Part shown: in pieces, positions 38,869 through 48,486 of the stretch
How the letters are laid out: each line of letters starts with the position of its first letter
How positions within the stretch are numbered: position 1 is the stretch's first letter
Origin: Phalacrocorax aristotelis
Lineage: Eukaryota; Chordata; Aves; Suliformes; Phalacrocoracidae
Direction of reading: 5' to 3'
Length of the DNA stretch: 64,000 nucleotides
Assembly: GCF_949628215.1 (NCBI RefSeq)
Contig: NC_134288.1
Coordinates: 8,811,682 to 8,875,681, forward strand
Notes under the pieces: model-generated
Told to the model about the DNA's origin: nothing
What the model saw: only the letters and a program-made list of their open reading frames with translations
Database searches by the model: none
Translations under genes and position numbers: made by a program

Positions 38869-38930
38869 GGCTGGGCTGGGCTGGGCTGGCGGGGAAGGAG
38901 GGAAGGAAGGGAGCGAAGGAAGCGAGGGGG
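38869..38930 (+). repeat. GGCTG and GGAAG short tandem repeats
   Basis: Inside the CpG island, four units of GGCTG are followed by a degenerate GGAAG/GGGAAG run. These low-complexity tracts lie upstream of the candidate start codon, probably in the promoter or 5' untranslated region. Confidence 0.8.
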
Positions 38931-39144
38931 AGGAAGGCGGCTCTCGCCGCACATGCATCCCCAGCCACACACCCCGCCGCCCGCGCCCCGCCTCGCGTCG
39001 TGCCCGCCCGGTGCCAGCAGCCGGCTCCGCTCTCCGCCGCACCGCCCGCCGCGCCGAGCCCGCCATCCGCTCCGTGCCGGGGCTCCGAGCCTGCCGTCCG
39101 CGCCTTGCTCGGCTAAGCCGGGTCGCCGCTCCGCGCCGCGCAGG

Positions 39145-39191
39145 ATGCCGCGGGAGGCCGAGCGCCCCGCGGGGGGGGGCCGCCGCCCCAG
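39145..39191 (+). CDS. Candidate first coding exon, unidentified gene
   Basis: An ATG with A at -3 (GCAGGATGC) opens a 15-codon frame, MPREAERPAGGGRRP, plus two bases. It runs directly into a strong donor CCCAG|GTAAGC. Reading through the donor meets TAA at once, so the frame needs splicing to continue. Exit phase is 2. The position near the 3' side of the CpG island is typical for exon 1. The frame has no stop for a long way upstream, so the start is not proven, and the GGGGGGGGGC run within it is a place where assembly errors are likely. I recognise no protein with this N-terminus and found no phase-compatible second exon in the following 25 kb. A donor 120 bp downstream implies an alternative first exon. 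Confidence 0.3.
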
Positions 39192-39382
39192 GTAAGCGGC
39201 GGCGGGGCGGGCGGCGGGGCGGGCGCGGCGGGGGAGCCCAACTTCTCCGTCCCTCGCCGCGCCACAAACTTTGCCGCTGCTCGGCGGGGCCGCGGCTGGC
39301 GCTCCCCGCAGGTGAGTGCGGGCTCGGCCCTGCCCCCGGCCGCCCCGGGACCGCCGGCTGCGGCCGTGGGGTCGCTTCGGTG

Positions 39383-39411
39383 TTTTTTTTTTTCGGGGGG
39401 TGGGGGGGGGG
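39383..39411 (+). repeat. T11 run followed by G-rich run
   Basis: T11 is followed by C and then G6-T-G10. The G tract could adopt a quadruplex on the coding strand just inside the presumed first intron, and it is also a place where sequencing may be unreliable. Confidence 0.85.
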
Positions 39412-39420
39412 CGAAACCGG

Positions 39421-41049
39421 AGATCTTATGCCCCTTTGGGCATCGCTGCCAGGGTGCTTCGCGAGTGGTGCCCAGGGCTCCAGCACCGGCTCTGTCAGCG
39501 GCAGGGTTTCAGCATAGCCTTCAATGAAGGCGCTCGGGTGCTTGAAGAGCTGCAGCTCTTTTCTAAACCGGTGGTATCTTAAAACATCCTCTTTGGGCTC
39601 CTTCCTACCCAAGAGCTACCTCCCCAGTCTTCTTACTGAGACCAGAGCCCTTCATCCTAGTTACCACAGGGGCTTTGCTCGGGGATATGCGTGAACGTGC
39701 AGCCGAGATGCCTGAGGAGTCCCGCCCGAGTCCTTTTAGCAGGCAGAGTAACATCTCTTTACAGGGACACAATTTTCTAACAACAAACTAAAAATAACTG
39801 TGCTAAAACTAGCACTTTCCTCATTTAAAATGTGGTTCCCAAATGGCTGTGCACAGGCCTTGTGGGAGCAAGTGCTGCAGCCACGTCTGCTCCTCCTGCA
39901 TGCCCAGCTACAGCAGCTCGTCCAGGCCCGGAGCTGCCAGCGCCGAGTGCATCTTGCCGAGCGTCCTGGGAGCACAGCCTGTGGCAGCCAGGCTCCCTCG
40001 GTTGCTCACGGTGCCGGCAGGGGAAGGGGGGATGCGGTAGATGCCTCTGTTTCCTTTTTTTTGTTTGATTTCTGACAGTTGTAACGTCCCTTAAAATCCG
40101 GGGAGATCTGTGTTGTCTTTACTTCTAACCTCATTTTATGCATGAACAAGACCAGTTACAGGGATGATGGTATAGGCAGCAGCAAGGAGACGCAGGCTCA
40201 GAGTTCAGACATAACTTCATAAGACAGTGCAGTGCATCTCAGGGAAGCCTTTGGACCTGAGAGGGCTAAAAAGGGTGGCTCCACCAGAGCTCTGGTTCTC
40301 CAGAGCTTGCTTGCATGGCCTGAGGAGGTAAATGGGGAGATGCACCTCTCTGTCCCTGCTACTAGGGCAGTACTATGCTGTTAAAATACCATGCATCGTA
40401 ACCACCGCCAATACCGTAGTCTTGAACACAAGGAAATCCAAGATGATGACTGTTTCTTTGGGACCTGTTTCTGTCTCTTCAGAGTACCTGATGTTCAGAG
40501 AATGGCTGAAGCCTGCAGTCTCTGTACTTGCAGATCTTGTGCCCAGCTCAGACAGAGCCTGGGCTTTGCCAGGTTTTCCCTTAAGAGACTGGTGGATGCT
40601 CTCCACCTCTTCCATGAGCACTAGGTAAGAAGTGTTTGCAGCAAACAATTGCCAGGGTTGGAGATCATGATCCTGGTACATCAGTTTTCAAATGCTGAAG
40701 ATAAATTGCTTCCCTGGCTTTGGGTATCACATAGCAGGGCGAAATGGAAACAAGACTCTGAAACAGTTTTCCTGTACTGATACTGTGCTTGTTTGTGTTC
40801 AAGGCCAAAGGGCGGTTCTGCTGCTCATTGACGAAATCCCTGAAAACGTTGACAGTACCCTGAGTGCAGCACAGGGTAGAGCCCACTAAAATCTGAATAA
40901 CCTGGCCCAGATTCTGTACTGACTCTTGGATCGCGTACACCTCTTTGCTCCAGTGAGGCGGGGGTCAGAGCAAGCGAGGCTTGGTCTCTGTATGAAATGC
41001 TGGCTGCTGAATAATACAATGTTGAAACTGGTGGGCTTGTGAAAGAAGT
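39421..41049. other. Start of presumed first intron
   Basis: No recognised feature. A pseudo-exon-like unit at 40483-40624 has a strong acceptor (TTTCTGTCTCTTCAG) and donor (CACTAG|GTAAGA). In the frame compatible with the exon at 39145-39191 it ends in TAG at its last codon, so it would terminate the protein after about 60 residues. Confidence 0.35.
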
Positions 41050-42010
41050 ATGTGCTGTTTCATAGGTAAAAAGAGCCAGCTTTGTTCCTGCCTAAAAAAA
41101 AAAAAAAAGCCCTTTGCTTTTTGGTGCATTGACACTTTATAATATGATAGGGTGATTTCATACCTAGGACAGAGAAGTGGCTACTGAAACAAGGTCAATT
41201 TTAAAACTCTTTTTCAAAAGAAGCTAGCAGGTCTCCAGAGGGGAAAAAAAAAACATAAAAAAGGCTGTTGGTGGGTTAAAAATAACAGTTAAAATCCTAT
41301 CTTTCCTAGCTCTGTATCAAATAATATGATATTTTCATGATTTAAAATGCAATATCATATTTGAAAAATCTATAGTTCCTTGTTTGTGTGTAAGGAGTCT
41401 TAGAATAGGGTCATAATTTACTGTTTGTTGTATATAACATCAGATCAGCTTTTTGGTTTTTTGCACTTTGAAAATGATATTGAGCTAGTAGGCTTTTTTC
41501 CTAGCAAATTTTACTTTTGTGCTCCTAATCGCTAGCCCATAGTAGTAAAATCTGTTTGCGAATATTGTGTTTGTTTGCTTGAACCCCCCTTTGCTACCCA
41601 TGGACTTTATTTTATTAGAAGGATTAGATTGTTCATGGAAGCTTTGAAACAAAACTCAACTTTAGGTGGGATTTGATCTGATGTTATTCCTTTAAAGTAT
41701 AATTACATATTTTTTCAAATAAGTATTTTTATATTTTTAAAGCCCATATTTGAAAAACAAAGAAAAACAGATCCAAGAAGAAATAGCGTGGTGATACTGG
41801 TGTTTTCGTCATCAGGTCGCTAAACTGTTTATACATAAGAATACAACCATGTATGAATTTGTGTCGTTATCTTTTAACCATGTGGTTATGCAACTGTGTT
41901 TGGGTTTACAAGCAATGACACTTCTCTGCGGATAAGTCCGTACATATCCTGAGACATGGGCCATTGTGAATGATCTGCTTTTTTGAAAAATTATAGGTAA
42001 AGATTAGGTG
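41050..42010. promoter_or_regulatory. Abrupt AT-rich block, possible conserved element
   Basis: About 950 bp is much richer in A+T than everything around it, without tandem structure. It includes an A15 run (41094-41108), repeated ATATGATATTTTCATGAT and CAATATCATATTTG strings, and TTTAAAGTATAATTAC. No open frame is retained. It could be an ancient conserved non-coding or matrix-attachment-like region, or the remains of an unrecognised insertion. The composition step is seen directly, but the function is inferred. Confidence 0.25.
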
Positions 42011-45000
42011 GGTGTGAGTCCCAACAAGATTCCTTGCCTTAGGTGGTAGGGAACGTGGTGTACAGCACCTTGCTGTTTGCTGGAGTTCTTGTCTCTACCA
42101 CCAGTTTATTCCATGGCATTTAGTTGCCGGGAAGGATGGCTGATGGGGAGGGATGTGCCTTGGACCCTGTTTGCAGCCCTGAGAGCGTCCTGCCCTGCAC
42201 CATTGGCACTTGCCAGCTGTTTGCTCTCCAGCTAGCAGGGTCCCCACATTTTACCTTGTCCTTGGGTGATGTCTGTGAGTGGCTCTGTCCTGGGCTGCAG
42301 GTGAGGGTGTGGAGCTCTGCCCCTTGGATTTGGCTACTCTATCATTTGCAGGGCTCACGCCTGCATGTCCCTGTGAGCTGTGTTGCTTGTGAAGCACAGT
42401 CCCTGCTCCAGACCAGCAGAAAAGCTGGGGCTTTGTGGCTGGGTTTGGATAGCGAATTGCTGCCTATCAGCCTTCCCTGCTCCCATGCAGACTTGGTATA
42501 TGGGGAGCTCATTTCAGAGGTTTGGACTGGGACTCACCTGCTCACCTAGCACAGGTTGGGTGCCCACTACCTGCTCAGCCCTGTGGGGCATCTGTATCTG
42601 CAGTTGCATCCAGTGTGTGGGTTGGTTTCTGCTTCAGAGAGTTGTGGAGGGGGCAGTGGAAGGGCTCTCTGTTCCTGCCAGTAGCCATTGCAGAGACCCG
42701 TCCTCCCAGTTCACAATTTCTTTTTCTATTAATCATCACTTTTTAGTATTTGTGAAGTCCATAAAAGGAATACAGTAAATTACAGTAATTTTCAGTCTTA
42801 CCCTTTGCAACAACCCTGTTTATAGAGACTAGTCCAGACTTTACTTTAGTCTGGCTCTGTGTTTCCTTAATTTTTCTTTCTTTTAATTGTTGTTTGTGCT
42901 GCGGCTGAGAGGAGATAGTTCTGTGTTATCCTGTTGGGGAAGGGTTGTTGGATGGCACTTTAGTGCTGATCCTACAATGCAATGTCTGGGTGGATGTCTC
43001 CTTCAGCAATCTGTGCCTTCACTAACCCCACAAGGCTGGCCCGGGTGCCTGCAGGGCGTGTAGGTTCTTTCTTTTCCTACAGAAGCTGTGGGTTTTCTTC
43101 TTGGTGATGCCATTCCTCTGATCCTCTTGCAGTGTGGTTTGAAGTTCTCCCTGCAAATGGATGTCTCCGGTGCTTTGGCAGCGTCACGGCACCTTCTCTT
43201 TTTCCCTTTGAGGGCACGTGGGACACCCTGGGCATTGGCATGGGGGGTAGGTGGCAGCCAGGTGTGGAGCCCACTGCAGAGCTCCCTTTGCTGTTAACAT
43301 TACCTGGTGCACATATGGCAAACAGGGATACACAACACTACTAGAAGGTGGGAGCATGAGGAGAGACCGTTCACAGTGCATGAGTTGGTCTAGGGCTGCC
43401 TGTGCCTCAGTGGGCTGGGCATGACTTTTATCTTCAAACTTTGGGCTTCAGAGTGTCCACTGTGCTGCCTCCTCGCTGAGCTGACCCGGCCGCTCTGCCT
43501 GTACCCTGCTCCAGCATGGGGAAGCGCTGTGGTGGTGAGCAAGGGAGGTGCTGTGGTGGTGAGTGTGCGCACTGATACCAGCTGGGGATAGAGGCAGCCC
43601 TGGTGCTGTCAGGTGATTCTCCCCAGAGAAACCTCTTTGAACAAAAGGTGGAGGACAGACCCTGCTAAGCTGAGGCCCTCACATTGTTCTTCAGAGTGGG
43701 GGTAGTTGTGCCCTTGGGCACAAGCAAAGGCAGCCTGTCCAAGGGCTGGGTTTGGACTGAATAGTTTGCTGATGCTAAAGCCACAAGCAGTGCTGAAATC
43801 AAGGTGCTTTTCAGAAAGTGTCTCCTTTCTGCTGGATGCCCCATCTCAGGATAGCTCACTAAACACAAGTGAAGGTTATAATACTCATTGCAACCTAATG
43901 CCATTTTCTCAGCAAATGGCAGCACTTCTCTGGTTTCCCAGTCCTGCCCTGCTTCTCTTCTCTGTGGGAAGTCTGCACTTGCCTCCTCTTTGCGTGCTGT
44001 GCCCCATTCTGTTGCCATGCTTTTACTCACTTCCTTGCCCCTCGCTCTGGCAGTGCCATCAATGAGTCTGGAAAAATAAGCTCAACAGAATTCTTGACTC
44101 TACTCAGTGCTACTCTTTCTAATTTCAGATCTCTTGTGAGAGCGCTACGCCTTAGCTCACACACTGCAGGACTGAGACTCTGGGTAAAGTGTCTATTAAC
44201 ACTGCTATCAGTGTTGTGTGCAGGGTCTGTTCCACAAACAGAGAGCAACCTTGGCTGTCTCACACACCCTGCCACTGCTGTCACCTGTGCTGAATTTGGC
44301 CCTGACTGGTTGATGATGGAAGCTGTGGGTACGATGGAGGTGATATTGGGCCTGGTGCTTGTCAGCAACAGCCACGGATCCGCAGCTGCCCTGTAGAATT
44401 ATTTGGCCAGGTGCTTACCAAGTGGAGCTGAGGGCATCCTGCCCCTGCCTTGGAAAGTGGTGTGTCAAGGCCAGCCACTGCATAGGGTGAAGTGGTCCTG
44501 TGCTCTGGCTACAGCAGCTGTGTGAGCCTTGCTGACTAGGAAGTCCCTCCACAGAATCATGAAAACAGAACTGTTTGTCCAGCACCCTTTTGCAGATACC
44601 CCATACTCCTTTTTGTTGCTCCTCCCTGCTACAAGTACTCCAGAGAACACTGAGGGAAAGGAGGCATGGGATCACTCTTCACTCGCTGACATTGCCTCAC
44701 TCACCATTGCCACTTCAGGTCAGGTTTTGTTAACCTGTTCCTAATTAACTGTAGCTGGTGGCATTAACAACTGCAGGTGACTTGAAGCTTGAGGTTCTCA
44801 ACACACCTGATACTGTTGATGGTCAGAAGCTTTCTGCAGCCACTGATGGGATGTGAAGGGAGTCGCCATAGAAACATCTTGGGCAATAAATGGAGCCTCA
44901 GAAGGTTTGAACTCCTTTTAGCAGAAGCCTATGTGTGAATGTGGGCACAGGCAGGTAGTGGTGTGCAGGTGGATGGGGAAAGGTGTGTACACTCAGCAGA

Positions 45001-46615
45001 CCAAGGATGTGAGACATTTGGGAACAGCAGCTGTGGGAGCAAGCACAGGATTTAAACACTGGTTTGGTAAGCTAGCTTTTCCCTGAGGTTTTGATTGCAA
45101 AACTCAGAGCAGGAGTGTGTGATACGGTCTTGATACTGGTCTGGCAGGAGAGAACTCCTTGCAGATGAGCTGTATCCAATGCCTTAGAGCATGCAGTCCT
45201 TCCTATGTGCTGCAGCCACAGGCTTGTGGGGGCAGCCAGGGAAACCTTGTCCCCCAGTGCTGTGCACAGCAGTAGCTGGGAGCTCGCCACAGCCTCTGCT
45301 GGTGGCACCCAATTATCTCCAGTCCTCTTTCTAGACCACTGCTGCCCTTCCCTAGGATTTGGCACTCAGGAGCTGTGTGCAGGCAGACCCCAGCTTATGG
45401 AGGGTCTGACGCCCCATGATCCCCACCCCAAGAGGCACTGGAATTGGGTACCCTGGGGCATGCAGCCTCCACCCCCAGGCCCTGTCCTAGGTCTGCTCCT
45501 CTCAGTTCCTGTCCTGCTGCCTTCCCTGGCAGAGCCTGGATTCCCCTTGCTGTGGCTGTTCACTCGCAGGCCACTTGGCACCTGCAAGCTGGCTGGAGAG
45601 CCTGGGCTTCCTGATTGCAGGCTGTGGGGCAGATTGCTCCTCTGGGTCTGAGTCCTCATGCGAGCCAGAGTCTGGAAGGACAGGTAAATTAGTTTCGGCT
45701 GCTCCGGAGACTTAGAAACCCTAATGGTCTGGCCATCCCAGGACAGAAGGGTGCTGGGAGCCCTGTGCCAGGCCCTTGTTCTGGCATCTCTTTTTGCTGC
45801 GGGATGGCTGTTCCCCCTCTGCAAGGCAGTAGATTCTCTGTGTGCCTGGGGATGCTGCACTCCCTTCTGCAGTCCTGCTTCTTGCATCTCTGTCTGTCAC
45901 ACTGGGATTATCTTCCTCTGCTCCTATGCAGCTGCTTCCCGGAATCCCAAATCCCCAAAATGCTGTTTCTCCATTAATCCTTGTCATTAAAAGTGGCTCC
46001 TAAGCTCAGACCACCAATTCCTCTCCACAGCCACCACCCTATCATCCTCTTTAGAGAGGAGCAGTTTGAGATGGGCACATACTAGAAGTGAGCAGATGAG
46101 CTTGTTAACCTGGGACAGGGCACTGTGTCGTTCCCCACACCCCATTACCAAACTCCAGAGTTACCCTTGGCCTTGCATCCTTCTGGATTTTCACTATTCC
46201 ATTTTTTAACAGTGTAAAAACACATTATTCTCCTCTGTTGTTACAGCCCTGACAAGGCATGTGGCTGTTGGTGACAGTGTCCTGCATGTGTGGGAGAGGG
46301 AATTGTTTCCCCTGTTACTGGAGTCTAGAAGGTCAAGGACATACAGGTGAGGGGTTCCTTCAGGAGCTGGACTTTACCGGCTTTCTGAGCTTGGCTGCCT
46401 TCCCACTTACAAAATACAGCTGAACCATTTTGATAGCAGGCAGGTAGGAATAGCTGAGCATCAGCAGAGTCCTTAAGAAATTACATCCCTGCTTAAACTT
46501 CTAAAAGTCAGCTGAACACCCATTTGCTACATCCCTCCTGGGCTGTTCCCCAATGGCATGTTATTTTTTGCAATAAAACTCCTGCTCCAGTAATACTGTC
46601 CAAAGGCAGGGTGCA
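42011..46615. other. Non-coding, no firm feature
   Basis: No repeat family or RNA gene seen. The longest frames (141 codons at 42124-42549, 173 codons on the minus strand at 45366-45887) have no domain. One exon-like unit at 43083-43246 is discussed in the findings. Confidence 0.4.
43526..43563 (+). repeat. Two-copy 24-bp tandem duplication
   Basis: GCTGTGGTGGTGAG occurs at 43526-43539 and again at 43550-43563. The second copy is followed by TG to give a donor-like GGTG|GTGAGT. Confidence 0.75.
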
Positions 46616-46619
46616 CCTT

Positions 46620-46875
46620 TGCCGGGTGTCCTCACCTGCACCGCAGCGCAGGAGACGGGGAATCCTCCCGTGCCGGATCTCAGGCCTGCTGTGGTGGTGC
46701 CCGGCACTGAGGTGCGAGGCCAGCTCTGCCCACCGCCGGTCCGCGGTCCCTGGGCCCCCGGCGCCGGGAGCGGCAGCGGGCCGGCAGCAGCCTGCCTTTC
46801 CCCCGGCTTTTGGCGAGGAGGGCGGGCGTGGGGCTCCTCCTCGGGCCCCGTGCCGGCAGAGGGAGCCATGCATCC
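46620..46875 (-). promoter_or_regulatory. Small CpG-rich patch, possible antisense promoter
   Basis: About 250 bp of CpG-dense sequence stands alone in CpG-poor DNA, 7.5 kb downstream of the main island. Its only strong splice donor is on the minus strand (GGTGCAG|GTGAGG, boundary 46636/46635), pointing away from the main island's presumed direction. It could be an alternative or bidirectional promoter, an exon kept CpG-rich by constraint, or an unmethylated enhancer. Confidence 0.35.
46636..46869 (-). CDS. Candidate antisense first exon
   Basis: On the minus strand an ATG at 46869 opens 78 codons that end in phase 0 exactly at the GTGAGG donor. A second ATG at 46873 in another frame is also open to the donor. 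The peptides are Pro/Gly/Ala/Arg-rich, as expected from GC-rich DNA, and neither resembles a known protein. If the patch is a promoter, a non-coding first exon is equally likely. Confidence 0.13.
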
Positions 46876-47912
46876 TTGTTTCGTATGCACAGCCTGACAT
46901 GCCAATTAACGAATTAATTCGAAAGGTGCTGTGAGAGATGAGATTAGAACTAGGATCTTCCACAGGGCAATAGCTCAGTTAGTCTCAGTGAGGTTGAGAA
47001 GCGACTATGTCCTTCCCAAATCACTCCCCTCTGCCTTGCCACCTGATTTCATCTCTCAGGCAAACCCTTGGGTGGGTTTGATCTAGCCCAGCTTCTGGTG
47101 GCTGTGCAAGGCATGAAGAGCCTCCATGGCAGGTATGGTGGAGGTGGATGCCAGTACCTTGGTCAGCTGGGCATGTGGGCAGTGGGCAAGCCACGGGCAT
47201 GCAATGGACCAGGGCTGCAACTGTGAGCCTCCACGGGCTGTGGGATGAGTGAGCAGGGACTGTGGCTGGGTCTGCAGATGCAGACAAGGCCTTGCTTTGC
47301 TTTACCCAGGACTTGGTGATGGACCAGGTAAGGCAAGCAAGAGCTTGTGAGCAGGAGCTGGGGTCATGGAGAGTGGCATCGTTAGTCCTGCCTAGAGGAC
47401 TGACTGTTGTGCTGGCAGACGATGCTGCTCTTTTCCTTGGTACCACAAAGCAATTGAGGCATGAAGTGAAAAGCAAGCACTGAACCCCTCCCTAGCTGAG
47501 TAGCAACCACAGGTGAGCATTTATGGACTTTGTCTGAAAAAGCTGTTTACATTATTGTGCAATGGGAGATTCATGTCTGGCTGGGAAAGATGCTGGAACC
47601 ATCAGTTCAGGCTTGGATTGGTTTTGTGCCTAGAGTGCTGACATGCTTTGGTGAATTAGAGATTGAGGGGAGTGCTTCACTGGGAGGTGATGGCGGCCGG
47701 ATGAACTGGTGGTGCTGGCATGCTCCAGGGCAGGAGACGTGAGCTCATATCGCAGGACTGAGAGGCTCAAAGCATTGTGCAAGGAGAGTGGCAGCTCTGA
47801 CTCTGCCATGGCTACTGCTTTCTGGTTAATGTATTCGGAACAGGGTCAGTCTGACTTTCTCTGCTCTGGCAGTGAACATGGCCAGCAGTGGTGCTGCCAA
47901 GTGTTTTGGGAC
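46876..47912. other. Non-coding, no feature recognised
   Basis: The stretch GCAATAGCTCAGTTAGT at about 46968 resembles a tRNA A box, but there is no B box or cloverleaf. Nothing else is recognisable before the LTR. Confidence 0.5.
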
Positions 47913-48486
47913 TGTTGTGCGTTAACCCTGGTAAGGAACTGAGCACCACACAGCCCTTGCTTGCTTCCTCCCCTGCTTCCAAGTGGAACAAGGGAAGAGG
48001 AAAGGAAGAGTAAAAGTAAGGGAACTTGTGGGTTGAGATAAAAATAGTTTAGTAAGTTAAGGAGAAGTGGAAGAAGAGAGAAAGAAAACAAAAAGGAATG
48101 CAAAGGCAAACACTCACCACCTTCCATGGGTAGATTGATGCCCAGACAGTTCCTGGGCAAAAGGTGGCTAAAGCTTCTGAGCTCCCTCCTCTCCCTTTTT
48201 ATTGCTGAGCATGACGTTAGATGGCATGGGTTAGTCTTTGGTTAGTCTGAGTCATCCACCTGGTTGTGTTCCCTCCCAATCTCTTGTGCACCCCTAGTGC
48301 ACATGGAGAGGGGGGTGAGGGGGGGTGGCAGAGTGAGAAACAGAGAAGGCTTTGATGCTGTGCACACACTGTTCAGCAATACCTAAAACATTAATATTTT
48401 AGCGTTCTTTTGGTCACAAACCAAAACACAGCACCTTACAAGCTTCTGTGAAGCAAATTAACTCCACTGCAGCCGGACTCAGTACA
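47913..48486 (-). mobile_element. Solo LTR, avian ERVL-like endogenous retrovirus
   Basis: The 574-bp unit begins TGTTGTGCGTTAACCC and ends CTCAGTACA, giving the TG...CA ends of an LTR. It contains blocks I know from LTRs widespread in bird genomes: GAGCACCACACAGCCC, GGGTTGAGATAAA, GCTGAGCATGACGTTAG and CCTCCCAATCTCTTGTGCAC. The flanks GGGAC (47908-47912) and GGGGC (48487-48491) match at 4 of 5 bases, fitting the 5-bp target duplication of ERVL elements. Sense is on the minus strand: a TATA-like AATAAAAAGG lies at 203-194 (48203-48194) with a TGACGT half-site nearby. No internal retroviral sequence is next to it, so it is a solo LTR left by recombination, and it encodes nothing. Confidence 0.88.

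Larger units (their letters stand above)
38380..39420 (+). promoter_or_regulatory. CpG island, probable promoter
   Basis: About 1 kb of very GC-rich sequence retains CpG at high density, including GGGCGG/GGCGGGGC Sp1-type boxes (for example 39196-39236), whereas the surrounding DNA is CpG-poor. I see no TATA box at a sensible place, as is usual for CpG-island promoters. Two strong donors on the plus strand, CCCAG|GTAAGC (39191/39192) and CGCAG|GTGAGT (39311/39312), and no equally good minus-strand donor favour transcription toward higher coordinates. Very long open frames on both strands here come from lack of A/T-rich stop codons and are not genes. Confidence 0.75.

Noticed and set aside
38286-39612. 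Very long open frames on both strands (276, 286 and 312 codons plus; 401 codons minus)
   Set aside because: They overlap in all phases inside the CpG island, encode only Pro/Gly/Ala/Arg-rich peptides and result from lack of A/T-containing stop codons. The far minus-strand end (39480-39612) looks a little more protein-like but has no splice site or homology I recognise.
40483-40624. Exon with strong acceptor and donor as second exon of the CpG-island gene
   Set aside because: In the phase dictated by the 39145-39191 exon it ends in TAG at its last codon, giving a protein of only about 60 residues with no recognisable feature.
46935-47010. tRNA-like A box (TAGCTCAGTTAGT)
   Set aside because: No matching B box downstream and no acceptor stem pairing. 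A B-box-like string nearby is in the opposite orientation.
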